Part shown: in pieces, positions 33,805-44,499 of the stretch | How positions within the stretch are numbered: position 1 is the stretch's first letter | Layout of the letters: each line of letters starts with the position of its first letter | Made by a program: the position numbers and the translations under genes | NCBI GenBank assembly: GCA_946406115.1 | Contig: OX291551.1 | Span: forward strand, 30,487,381-30,551,380 | Source: Apoda limacodes | Taxonomy: Eukaryota > Arthropoda > Insecta > Lepidoptera > Limacodidae | Length of the DNA stretch: 64,000 nucleotides | Reading direction: 5' to 3' | Notes under the pieces: model-generated | Told to the model about the DNA's origin: nothing | The model's input: only the letters and a program-made list of their open reading frames with translations | The model's database searches: none

Positions 33805-33961
33805 ACGGGAATTTCATAAGTAGGTAACGGGAATTTCATACGTAGGTAACGGGAATTTCATACGTAGGTAACGGGAATTGCATACGTAGGTAACGGGAAT
33901 TTCATACGTAGGTAACGGGAATTTCAAACGTAGGTAACGGGAATTTCATACGTAGGTAACG
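33805..33961. repeat. 22-bp minisatellite, seven units
   Basis: The unit is AACGGGAATTTCATACGTAG plus GT, with single-base variants (TCATAAG, TTGCATA, TCAAACG). Confidence 0.95.
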
Positions 33962-34723
33962 ACCGATATATCTAAAAGTCTTGATTTGCTACTACGACGT
34001 AGGTTCCTGCTTTTTTTCACAATCTTCAGACACAAACTGTTCGGATATTTATCTATAGGTACTTAGCGTAATAATAAGACGAAACTTGAAAGCATTATTA
34101 ATTAAAAAGATTTGTATTTTTACTAACAGCTTCTTGTACAATGAAATAACTATAATCTTTAAACAAAATAGGTACAATTTACAATTACAAAATAGGTACA
34201 ATTTACAATTACAATTAATTAAGCTAAACGTTGCAAAATCTTTTAATAACGGTAAAAGCTTACTGGCTAAAAAGTTCTTAAAAATATACAAAGTTTTAAT
34301 TTAGAGTTTTATTTTAAGTGAGTCTTAAGCTGCGAACAAATTATGGGAGGCGTCGATCAGCAATGCTGCCGATGGGGCGGTGGGGCGATGGGGCGATGGC
34401 GACTGGTGCACGGTAGCACGGTTGTCAGGACTTAACTACGTACATCTCTCCTAAGTTCTTTCGCAAAGAATTGTCGTCGGAATACATGTCGCGTAGTAAT
34501 GAGGACAATTACTTTAAAATGACGGCGGTTGCAATATCTATGTTGTCCACCGAAAAAAAAGGAAAAAGGTACATAAAAACCGGCGAAGTCCGAGTCGTAG
34601 TATAAATCATTCTGTAAAAAATTTTAGGCTCCAATCTACTTCGGTCTGCCCTTAAAGTTGATGTACTGCAGCGCCCTCTAGTGGCAAGTCACAGCAAAAT
34701 TGACAGCAAAAAAAAAAATAGGC
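33962..34723. other. Intergenic, small repeats only
   Basis: It includes a doubled AATAGGTACAATTTACAATT at 34168-34213, a GGGGCGATG/GGGGCGGTG run at 34370-34400 and a piece of the AAGTGCGAGTCGG repeat near 34577 (AAACCGGCGAAGTCCGAGTC). I find no gene. Confidence 0.4.
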
Positions 34724-34920
34724 TTCAAAAAGATGCACTAAAAAGGGAAAAATAATTACTTATTGCAAAAATCTGATCTGAATTACAGTTTGAAGTTGGT
34801 GTCTATGTACCTAACAGTTTAAAACACACTTCACTTGCATGGCACCAACTTCAAACTGTAATTCAGATTAGGTTTTTGGCAATAAGTAATTAATTTTACC
34901 TTTTTAGTGCATCTTTTTTA
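34724..34920. repeat. Imperfect palindrome with ~78-bp arms
   Basis: The left arm (34726-34801) and right arm (about 34842-34919) pair along most of their length (AGATGCACTAAAAAG, ATTACTTATTGC, GAATTACAGTTTGAAGTTGG), with about 40 bases between. It is a MITE-like hairpin with no coding content. Confidence 0.85.
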
Positions 34921-35079
34921 AGGCAGGTTGTTTTTTAGTAAAAAAAGTTTTTATTTTTTGCTTTTGAGCGACGAATTGCTTTTTTGTTTCGTCCATTAAA
35001 AACAGCCATACTTGTAACAAAATTTCAATATCAAAGGCGTGTATTACCAGTTTTAAGTTTTAAACAAAAGTTCATGTTT

Positions 35080-35245
35080 TAAATCCACTTCATCATTATG
35101 GGACCACCTCAGGGGCATACTTTTTCAAATAAAAAAAGAATTTTTGAAATCGGTTTACAATTGACGGAGAAATCGGTGGACATACATACAAAAAAATATA
35201 CCCGTCGAACATAGAATCTCCTCCATTTTAAAAGTCGGTAAATAA
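35080..35245. mobile_element. Dispersed lepidopteran repeat end, second copy
   Basis: This stretch (GGACCACCTCAGGGGCATAC, then AAATCGGTTTACAATTGACG, ending in AAAAGTCGGT) is the opposite-orientation relative of the repeat at 30095-30165. It is noncoding. Confidence 0.5.
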
Positions 35246-35424
35246 AACTTCATTAAAACCATGGCGTAATTACTACTATTAGCGAGCGAACTTCTTGGTC
35301 TCGGCGCAAAATGCTGACAAGCGGGTAAACAAAGTAAATTTAAACACAAAAAAAAAATGTAAGTACGTTCTTACCTAATGAATTGTTTGTTTGTTTAAAT
35401 TAATTAATTTTTCAGTTCTTATAA

Positions 35425-36079
35425 AATACGAGGGGTGTTTCAAAAGTAATGATAAATCAATATGAAATATGGGACTTTTAGTTAAAAAAAATTTTTTTTC
35501 GCTACATAGTCTCATAGCAAGCTACATTTAGTAAATCTTTTTCCTAAACCCATAATTCCCTTTAAAAAAAATTCTTTGCCTTGACCCTCCAAAAACGCCT
35601 CTTTATTAGTCATCATCTCGCTATCATCTCGCTATCATCTCGCTATCATCTCGCTATCATCTCGCTATCGTCGTCGCTGATTCGCTTGGAACTTTTCGAG
35701 ATTCACCCTCAAAATGTCAACTCGTTTTTTCTTTCGGTTAACATTCTCGGCACCCAAAGTTCGTTCGCAAAGATTCTTTGAACACTGCCATATAAGATCC
35801 CTGTGACCACAGCTATATACTTTATGGTCACTCTTCGATCTACCAACACGACATATAAGACTTTATTTACGTTGTCTGCAGTGAGGGACGTGGATGGGCG
35901 TCGCTCGCGAAGTTCATCTTCTGTGGATGTTCTACCCAGCTTAAACTTTGCCCAGAGCGCAACTGTGGAATATGGGGGAGCAGCGTCCCCTTATTTTTCC
36001 ACTAGGTCGCTGTGTATGTCTTTGGTAGAAATTTTTTTCAGAGGTACTTGATGACAGCTCTGATTTCGTTTTTCTCCAT
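35425..36079 (-). pseudogene. Deleted mariner transposase
   Basis: The minus-strand ATG at 36079 starts MEKNEIRAVIKYL. Frame breaks and stops follow, then recognisable N-terminal blocks: DAAPPYSTVALWAKFKLGR, TSLTADNVNKVLYVVL, DRRVTIKYIAVVTG and WVPRMLTERKNEL. This is the paired helix-turn-helix region of a mariner related to SETMAR-type elements. All catalytic aspartate blocks are missing. The far end keeps the element's tail and a mariner-like terminal word, GAGGGGTGTTTCAAAAGTAA (about 35431-35450). An 11-bp minisatellite sits at the deletion. Confidence 0.8.
35617..35670. repeat. 11-bp minisatellite (ATCATCTCGCT x5)
   Basis: Five perfect copies lie at the junction where the mariner's middle is missing, possibly made during imperfect repair of the element. 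Confidence 0.9.
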
Positions 36080-36124
36080 TTTGATGTTTTCTCTCCGACT
36101 GTTCGTATTCATATGAATGTACCT

Positions 36125-36345
36125 CCCTTTTTTCTGAACTGACTATGCAATTGGCTCATGCAGCCATTACTGCTCCACCAGGTTTTTGGGGCAAGACTCT
36201 GAAGGAGTCTCACTCAGCCCATATAGCACCCAACGCTCAAGGGCTCCTCCTCCTCGCCTTGGGTTGTCGCTTTTGTGGTTGTCCCTTCGACCAGCGTGAG
36301 CCTCGAACCCGAAGGTGAGTTATCGCCAGGAGGGGAGTCCTGTGT
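36125..36345 (-). mobile_element. LINE family A, short 3' copy
   Basis: About 220 bases match 59005-59225 of the large copy: TGACTATGCA(G/A)TTGGCT, CCCAACGCTCAAGGGCTCC, GTCCCTTCGACC(G/A)GCGTGAG and ACCCGAAGGTGAGT. A T run at the left corresponds to the poly(A) tail. It is severely 5'-truncated and is the third copy of this family in the window. Confidence 0.92.
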
Positions 36346-36426
36346 GCCTCCCAGGAATCATGGCTGTTTTATATGATTTTTTTATGCAAACCTAGTAGAT
36401 GTATGTATGTAGTATAAGGAAGCAAA

Positions 36427-36665
36427 TCCTAATAATATTATAAATGTGAAAGTTTGTATGTCTGGATGGATGTTTGTTACTCAATCACCCTGGAATAGCA
36501 TATAGGCTACTTTTTATCTCGAAAAATTTAAAAGTTCCCGCGGGAATAACTATAACAGAGTTTAAAGAACAATAGATGTAGCTATAGCAAACTTCATTAG
36601 TATAATTAAGGAGTTCCACGCCGATAACCGAATTCTGGGCGGGCGGAGCCGCTGGCAAAGTCTAG
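36427..36665 (+). mobile_element. Helitron-like nonautonomous element
   Basis: The element starts with TC (TCCTAATAATATTATAAATG) after a host A. It ends with a small hairpin (GCGGAGCCGC), then TGGCAAAGTCTAG before a host T. TC at the 5' end, CTAG at the 3' end, a hairpin about 11 bases before CTAG, and insertion between A and T are all Helitron features. It is 239 bp and codes for nothing. Confidence 0.62.
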
Positions 36666-36814
36666 TTTTTTCATATTTTTATGTGCTTTACAAATATCCG
36701 ATTATTATTACTTTTGGGTCACCTCTCGTATTACCTTCGTGATTAAATATATGTTTTTCGCCACGAACCGATGCGAGTAAATGAATCCCAGGTGAAACTT
36801 AGTTTATTTATTTT

Positions 36815-37490
36815 TGGGTTCCGTGCCCAAAGGGTAGGGGCCGATGGAGTATTACTACTAAGCCTGCGCTGTCTGTCTGTCCTACTATTAAATGACTTTA
36901 TCTTTTAGACCAAAAAAGGTAGAAGCCTGAAATTATCACAGATATTTGTTATAATGGGGGATTATCTATACATACAAAATGTTTTGTCCTGAATGACTGA
37001 CGGACTAACGCACAGCCTAACCCGCTGATCGTAGAAGCTGAAACTTGGAGGGTGTGTTCTTTGTAGGATTTTCCGAAAGGGTCAAGTGCGAGTCAGACTC
37101 GCCCAATAAGGGTAAGCCGATGGTAATGAAATTTTGATAAGTTGTTATACACACGCCGGGGAATGTTTCTGAGAAAGAAAAAAAGAGTCAAGTGCGAATC
37201 GGACTCGCGCAATAAGGGTAAAGAGATTGAGATGAAATTTTAGTCAGTTGTTATGCACACGCCGTGGAAGGTTTCTAAAAGTGCGGTCGATGAGTGACAT
37301 TATACAGAGAGAGAGTAGTCGGCAAAAATGTGGTCGGTGACTAACGTTATACCGGGACAGAGAGAATAGACGGAAAAGGTGCGGTCGATAGGTGAGCTCG
37401 AGGTTATACCGGGAAAGAGAGATAGAAATGAGTCAGCAAAGGTGCGATTGATGAGTGACGTTATACCGGGAGGGAGTTGTCACTAGAATC
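36815..37490. repeat. AAGTGCGAGTCGG repeat pieces and two tandem arrays
   Basis: A reversed piece of the AAGTGCGAGTCGG repeat (GGGTTCCGTGCCCAAAGGGT) is followed by two copies of a roughly 105-bp unit that starts GTCAAGTGCGAGTCAGACTC (37081, 37187) and contains CACACGCCG(G/T)GGAA. Then come four units of about 55-65 bases with GTGCGGTCGATGAGTGAC, GTTATACCGGGA and AGAGAGA. The second array begins where the first ends. Confidence 0.75.
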
Positions 37491-37822
37491 TGCAAAAACA
37501 AAAGTAGATACCGATACCGACAACAAAATTGCTGCTTGCTGCGCCAGTCTCTAATAAATTATTGATTTCTTACGAATATCCTTTCAGTTTCCTAATATCA
37601 GAAAGCACAACGTTCCACCTCACATAAAAGTAATTGCGTTCCATTTGAATTTAGTACTTTGTAAATTAAATCAATCCTATACGTTACGAGTACTGTAGCT
37701 AACGTGCTGGTGCTCGGTGAGGGTGCTCGGTGAGGGTGCTCGGGTGCTCTGTACCGATCCTAACAATTTCAAGCAGTATTTTAGTGATTTGGTAAGTAAA
37801 AATCAAGCGGTGCGGTACGTAC
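37491..37822. other. Flank with GAGGGTGCTCGGT triplet repeat
   Basis: A short repeat (GGTGCTCGGTGAG) occurs three times at 37708-37745. Otherwise I see nothing. Confidence 0.35.
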
Positions 37823-37946
37823 CGGTGCACGGCGCGCGAGACGGAGCGGTGCAGCTCGGCCAGGTCGTCGCGCCCAGGCTGGGCCGGCGCGCCCCTGCGC
37901 AGCTCGGCCGGACCCGCGCGCCCCCTACCTACGGGCATCAGGTACT
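37823..37946 (-). CDS. Possible internal exon of an unrecognised host gene
   Basis: I do not recognise the protein. The minus strand has an acceptor (GTGTGCAG) before 37946 and a strong donor (GTACGT) after 37823. Between them is a 124-base open stretch reading EYLMPVGRGRAG, then PAELRRGAPAQPGRDDLAEL and HRSVSRAVHR. Nearly every codon ends in G or C, whereas the flanks are AT-rich; that bias is also seen in the riboflavin transporter exons. The frame is open further into the intron, but codon bias stops at the donor. No neighbouring exon of the same gene was found in the window. A GC-rich repeat or noncoding CpG-rich element is the main alternative. Confidence 0.4.
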
Positions 37947-38998
37947 CTGCACACTTTACCTCGTATACAAACTACACAAAGCAGATAACGACTACGACAC
38001 ACACCAATTGTTATTTTAATTACTAGTGCAGTTAATGAGCGATCTGGAAAACAAATTAAGCAACCACAAAAAAATTAGATACTATTTAACTGAGAACTTA
38101 TCGCTTTAAACAAATGCTACAGATTCCAAACGAGATACAATTAAGATAAGTGCATAACCCAGAAACCTTTAGATAAGATAGCGGCCTCTTATCGGTCACA
38201 CAAAGTCGGTACTGCTGGTTGATGCCTAGCTGTACATACTCTCCCTAGCGCAACACCAACACCCAGGATGCACTGTAACGTTTGGACAGAAAGTCGTTCT
38301 GCATAGTGATCCTTATACAAGCAATAGCAAATGAAACGAAGAGGCAATGTAAATAAGTGCGATATTAGCGTGTCGAGTGCGCGTGCGCGTGCCGCATTAA
38401 GTCAGGTACTCATGTGGTAAATGTGGGACGACCTCTTCATGTATTTGCGAAACGATAATGAAGTAGAGTATTATATTATAGATAAAGATTTGTTATATTT
38501 TTATAATATTTGCGCGGTGTTGTGTTTACAACATCTCATGGAGACGGAAAATGCTCAGAATCCAAACTTTTCCCGTAAAGACAAAAGTGAAATAATTGTT
38601 AAGTTGTTTTTCTTTAACTTATGCTCATATGCCTGTTACTAATGCTTAGAATCACATTTAACTAAATTGTGATATGCGGTAGGTATTACTTAGGTATCTA
38701 TTTCGAACTTTTAAGTATAACTTATTGTTATAAACATTAAGTTGAATATTCCTCCACTATCTTGTTTGGTACAGTATTTATAACGTATTTATTATTTTCT
38801 ACCTCATTTTGCTGATGCATATTGACATCGCATTCACGAGCCGAAGTTAAAAAACGAAATGTTGAGTTTAAAACACGAACACCCGTTACTTTTGAGCTTG
38901 TAAATATTTATTACAAAAAAAAACCAATGGATTCAGAAATAAATACGTCTTGATTTTCTTACTCGCTTACAGCACAGTAAAAAATAAAAAACAGGCCG
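37947..38998. other. No gene recognised
   Basis: This is mixed AT-rich DNA with several GATAAG/CTTATC words at 38140-38200. An open frame at 38421-38642 has no recognisable motif and I leave it uncalled. Confidence 0.35.
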
Positions 38999-39180
38999 TG
39001 TTTGGGTGTAACTCGTTGTTACAACAACATACATCGGTTTGAGTGTAAATCTTTGTTACAACAACATACATTAGTTTGGGTGTAACTTGTTGTTATAACA
39101 ATATACATCAGTTTGGGTGTAACTCGTTGTTTCAACAACATACATCACTTTGGGTGTAGTGTAACTCCTTGTTAGAGTAG
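38999..39180. repeat. 37-bp minisatellite with internal dyad
   Basis: Between four and five units contain GTTTGGGTGTAACTCGTTGT followed by TACAACAACATACATC. Each unit holds the dyad GTTGTT-A-CAACAAC. The last units are shortened. Confidence 0.9.
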
Positions 39181-40050
39181 CATAGACTGCGAAACTAGAC
39201 AAAACTGTATGAGCCTCCGCTCATATCCGCTCTATTGGTCTAATTCCAGTTGATTCGGCAATTCGGTGCGGCATTTCCCGTTGTGCATTCGACCACGACT
39301 GTTCTCAATTGTTTAATACCTAAATCCCTTTCTGTAGTATTATTGTATGGTACAAAAATTGATTCTGACGTTCAAGAAACATAAAAAAAGAGGTATTAAA
39401 TATCACTGGAAGATGGTTTTTACATAATAAAAGCAATATTATTTTTATTTAGGTAAACAAGTCATAGTGTTGTGTTTTAAGAAAAAAAAAACGATAAAAC
39501 CATTTTCTTATTACTGTTGTCATTAAGTTTTTCATTAAGTCATAATATGTTTTCAAGTATAAAGTTAGCTGCAAATTATAACCCGACCAAATTACGAATA
39601 CTCCGATAAATAAGATTAAAAGTTATAACGATAAAGCGTTTTATGGTTTATTTTAATTCGTAATCAATAAATTAACGTTTTAATACGCATAAAAATCAAT
39701 GAGTAATCGTGTAATTTTTTCAGAAATAAAATAAATTCAAAATATAATTTTGCGAAAATAGCAGTTTATATGAAGTTGGCGGCTAGTATGTCAGACCTAA
39801 TCTGCCAAAACAAAACTATGTAAGATGTCAAGGTAACTCAATAGATCGTTTGATTCTTAATTATACTTCGTATCTCCCGAAGACGATTACAGTTTACATT
39901 TAGATGTTTAAAGCGTCGAAAAAATTTAATATAAAAAACGAACCCCACAACAACAAATTAACTTTCTTTTAGAAGAGGTACATATTATATTTATTATAGT
40001 GCTTTAAATATGTAATCGACACGACACTTATATGAGTTATAGACTTGATA
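39181..40050. other. AT-rich, no gene recognised
   Basis: Nothing identifiable apart from short poly(A)/poly(T) runs. Confidence 0.35.
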
Positions 40051-40190
40051 GTGTGAGTGTGCTGTGAGAGTGTGAGTGTGCTGTGAGAGTGTGAGTGTGC
40101 TGTGAGAGTGTGAGTGTGCTGTGAGAGTGTGAGTGTGGTGTGAGAGTGTGAGAGTGCTGTGAGAGTGTGAGTGTGCTGTGAGAGTGTGAA
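40051..40190. repeat. 19-bp GT-rich minisatellite, about seven units
   Basis: The unit is GTGTGAGTGTGCTGTGAGA with single-base changes. The minus strand is open through it (SHSTLTLS-type peptide), which is a repeat artefact. Confidence 0.95.
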
Positions 40191-41552
40191 AATACTCCAA
40201 GAAGCAAAACATTTTTAGAGCTATTATTTTAAGTTATCTCGTTCTCAAAGGAAGCAAAATTTCAAAAAATAAAAAATGATTAACAAATGAAAAACATAAT
40301 TGGACGCGGCGCAATACATAGCCTAGTAAATGTACATACTTATCATGTACATCTGATCTTGCACGTCACTAGTTAATTGCCATAAGATATTTTGTATTGC
40401 TGCATTGTACTGCAGCAGCGCTCTGATTGGTTGCCAATCAGCAACACTGTTGGTATAACTTTCAGTGCTGCCCCCGAACCACTTCCCGGTAAACTGGTTT
40501 TCATACATTTTTAGAATCATTTGCAGTCGATGCTAGTCTAATGTCTTTGGATCAATCTATTCATTAAAAAAAATTAAATCCAACTTGTAGAAATTACGAA
40601 TACGTTGAAGATTTTGTGACTAGTTGGTTTCTCATTACGATTTCTCCATCGTAATTAGAGTCGATCGAGTGTTTTAGAGCGATTAATGTGAGCTAGTGTG
40701 CGGGGATCAAATATCTTGATCTTTGAAATGGCGAATCTAATATGGCGCGCATTCTTTTTCCCAAAACAAATAGACTACAAGCAGATGGCAAAAATTTCCC
40801 TTCGGAATTGATCTACCATGAATGACGTTAAGAAGGCTGCTAGTATAGCAGGAAATAACTCTCTGGTTTGTGCCGTCGGCCGTCAATTCTGAGCGGTAGG
40901 TACAAGAACATGGGGAAAATAAATTTTCCAGCTGCAAATGAGGAATTGGTACTAAAGCCTTTTTAGGGAACTGGCTTGTACGGGAAGCTGGAATCGATGA
41001 ATGGAAAAAAAAGTATGCCCGCGCTACTGCTCCAAGCTTCTGGCGGATAACAGAATGAAAGAGCCTTTGAAGGACTTTGTGGATCGATGTTCCACCCGCT
41101 TTTAGAGGCTCTGACGTAATTTCGTCGTCACCTTATAGTTTTTAAGCTCCTACAAGGCCACTCTAATCTCAAACAGGCTGACGTCCGGGATATCTTCGGT
41201 TAGTGTCGACTTAATTTGGCTTTGGGTTTTTTTGGCGTAATGTTAGCAGGATCACAAGCAGAGATAGAGATGGAGTAGGGTAAGGGATAAATTTAAAGAT
41301 ATTGATCATTTACTTTACCTGGTCAATATTTTAAATAATGATACTTAATGTGTGTTCATAAGAAAAATAATCTTTTTTTAAAAAATAGTGATGTTCATAA
41401 TCGAAATACAAGAAATAGACACAAACTGGCTTTGATCCACACAAGGCTTGAGAAAAATGATAAAGAATAATATGTATAATAATATGAATATATAAAGTTA
41501 AAATTTTTTGTTAAACAGAAACTTGTCAAAAAACCTTACTGTTCAATTAAAG
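40191..41552. other. No gene recognised
   Basis: The stretch around 40740-41260 is less AT-rich and may be decayed retroelement DNA (for example 40980-41210), but I could not follow a protein motif in any frame. Confidence 0.35.
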
Positions 41553-41691
41553 ACTATCTTATAGTAGTACAATAAATGTACTTATAGTAGTACAGTAAAT
41601 GTACTTATAGTAGTACAGTAAATGTACTTATAGTAGTACAGTAAATGTTCTTATAGTAGTACAGTAAATGTACTTATAGTAGTACAGTAAA
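41553..41691. repeat. 23-bp minisatellite, six units
   Basis: The unit is TACTTATAGTAGTACAGTAA plus ATG. The array runs directly into the end of the long inverted-repeat element, whose terminal word is ACAGTAAATGACGG, so the repeat unit includes the element's first bases. Confidence 0.95.
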
Positions 41692-43380
41692 TGACGGTTT
41701 TTGGCTAGCAATTCTTTCAAGAAAGATGGATTTTGCTGAAATTTGACAGTAAGTAGGGAATACCCCAAGAAGTAAAATCTACCCTATGCCAAGATGTGCT
41801 TTTTCGCGGGGGGTGAATACGACCCCAACTAGGGGGTGGTAATTAAAAAAAAAAACTCCAGGAATCGATAGAAAGATGGATTTTAAGCTTAAAATGTTCT
41901 ACAGAAGTTTTTCGAAAAATCAATACTTTTTGGATATTAGATATTAAAATAACCATGTTTTTTTGACGTTTTTTCACATATAACTCATAAACTATTGATT
42001 TAATCAAAAAATCTGTAATTATCAAAATGGTAGGTTATGAAAAATCAAAGAATTATTTTTTTTATTTTTTAATGTAGACCCATTACAAACCAAGTCATAG
42101 CTCATTGAAGGTAAGCCTTATTTTTTAACGACAAATTTACAGATTTCAACATTGAATTACGAAAAAATGGTACGTTTTACGATGAAAGTGCACTGAATCT
42201 TTTTTAAAGTACATTAAAAAGCCTTTAAAATGCGTTTTTTTAAAGTTCTCTTGCATACAAACTTACGGAGTTATGATGAAAATAAAGTTGGTTTATATTT
42301 TTTTACGAGAAAAATCAACAATGAAACGCGTCTCATTATTACCCTAATTGAAATTAAATGTTACAAATGTACAAATGACTTTATCTTGACATTATAAATA
42401 TGATCCAAAAGTTTGACTTTATTTCTGAAAAAATGTATCATCAAAGTGAACTAGGTATTTTCAAAAAAATTGACTTTTCTTAAATTTACTCAGAAAATAA
42501 ACCATACACGTAAAAATTGCTAGAGTACAAAAAGTAAACTGATTTTATTTTTAATTTCGGAGCAGCTAGATTTTGGAGCAGAGAAATGCGTATACTATAC
42601 ATGTATACTAATAGTGTTCTCATCATTGGCACCTGGTGAAGGGGTCTTGTGTGTATTGTGTGCGTGCGTGTGTGTGTGAGTGTGTGTATGTGTGCATTTC
42701 CCTCCCTTCACAAAGTCAACGCGCGGCAAGACCAACATCTACCAGCCGAGCCCAAAGGATATAACATTGTAATTTTTTTACTCCCTTCTTCCTAGTGAGA
42801 TGTAATTTTTAAAGGGATGAAAATTTGGAAATACATGTTCTGAGATAATAAACTCAAAAAATTAATAATTTGTTTTAATGAAGCATCGTATCTTACAAAA
42901 AAACGTTTTTTTGTACTTTAATGTGATAGGGGTGGTTTCAAAGGGATGAAAACTAATTATTACAATTCCCTTAAGATGTCTACGATTTGAATATAATAAT
43001 TTGTCAAAACAAGAAATGAAATGTATCGAAAAATGGTGGTTTTTTTTTCCATTTTATGTCAAAATGGGTGTTTTAAAAGGGCGTAAGGAATAAAATGGGA
43101 GTTGAAAAATCACAAATAGTTTTTAAAATTATATAACTATCATGAATCAAAAGCTTTATTACGTTTTTCCATTCCTTAAGTGACTAAATTTGTGAATTTA
43201 TCAATTTTGTTAATTAGGGGTAGTATTCACCCCTAAAAGTCAAAAGCACACATCGGCATAGGGTAGATTTTGAAGTGGATGGTAAGTAGAGCATAATCCC
43301 AAATTTTGAAGAAAATTCATCTTTCTTGAAAGAATTACTAGGTTATACAATCTTTTTACCGTTATTTACTGTACTATAGA
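41684..43380. mobile_element. 1.7-kb element with long imperfect terminal inverted repeats
   Basis: The left end (ACAGTAAATGACGGTTTTTG, TTCTTTCAAGAAAGATGGAT, ATCTACCCTATGCC) reappears reversed at the right end (GGCATAGGGTAGAT, ATCTTTCTTGAAAGAATTAC, CCGTTATTTACTGT). Arms are about 160 bases (41684-41845 and 43215-43380), diverged by small changes. The interior is AT-rich with a GT microsatellite at about 42655-42695 and no recognisable transposase, so the element is nonautonomous. Superfamily unknown. Confidence 0.8.
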
Positions 43381-44499
43381 TAAAAACGCATGGGAATAAC
43401 TAAAATGTTGCTATTATAGTACTTGTATTTGGAAACGTATCAATCGTTATATAAGTTAAATTGAACAGAGCGACAGCTGCAGAGTTTATTTCGCCGTTTC
43501 TTCTCCCCAGAACGCCATCTTGATTCCGAAACGCTGCATATTATACTGACGTCAAAAAAGTGATATTGTATCCTATTTTTAAGAATTAACCTATTTGAAT
43601 TTGAAGTAGAAATTCTCAATCTTTCTCAATATTTCAGGTTTATACAAAACGATTTTCCCAGTTTCGGTCTTCACTTCTGTCGTTACCCGAAACCGAAGAA
43701 GAAACAGATCTCTAAAAATTATTTTTATACTTTTACGTTATTTGACTACCACAAAAAAGATAGTAATTGTTGGAACTCGCATTCAGGCCACTGGATCACT
43801 AGTAAAACATAGTGATTATATCCTCTTTGATCACATATAGGTGGCTATCAGGACTACATTAGGTATGAGTTCGTCACGAAGGAAGTGATTAGATTTGGTA
43901 AAGAAGGTAAAAGTTGGGTTGAATAAGGTATTTTAAACCATACTGAGATTTCTTAAGATAGTTTTCAAATTATATATAATTATAGTTGATTCAAAGTGGC
44001 TATACTCGGTTTGGTTTGTGTCATTCAAGATATCACCCTAAAACTATTATCGTAAAATCTAAAATAATCTAAAATGGGAATGGAAATAGTATATCGGCTC
44101 AAACTAAGTTTAAATGTAGTAGTGAACACAAAGGTCGAAAACTTTGCAAGCCAAATTTGATTAAAAAATTGTAATTTATAGGAATATTTTATTCTTTTTA
44201 TTTTATTTATTTATCTATTTTTAAGCAACATTACGAAATCGTTTTGTCCCATTTTGAGTAGAAAAATCATCTGAGGCATGAGAAGCTTGTTTTACATATA
44301 TATTTTTGCTAATTAAAACAATAGTAGGTACATTATTGGAAGCTACAACCCAACCTACAAAAAAGTGGAAAGAATAAGCGAACAATTAACTAATTAATAA
44401 TAAATAATGAAAAACAGTGAATAAATTATGACAACTCACACAGTTGTTACTGAAAAATAAACATGTATACTAGAGAATAACAGAACTTTCCTTTTTAAA
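43381..44499. other. No gene recognised
   Basis: This is AT-rich DNA with a short inverted pair around 43655-43705 (GTTTCGGTCTTC ... GAAACCGAAGAA). No coding signal. Confidence 0.35.

Noticed and set aside
38421..38642. A 73-residue open frame starting MWDDLFMYLR
   Set aside because: AT-rich codon use and no known motif; could be chance. I kept it only as a note.
42655..42700. The GT-rich stretch as a promoter element
   Set aside because: It is a simple GT microsatellite inside the long-TIR element.
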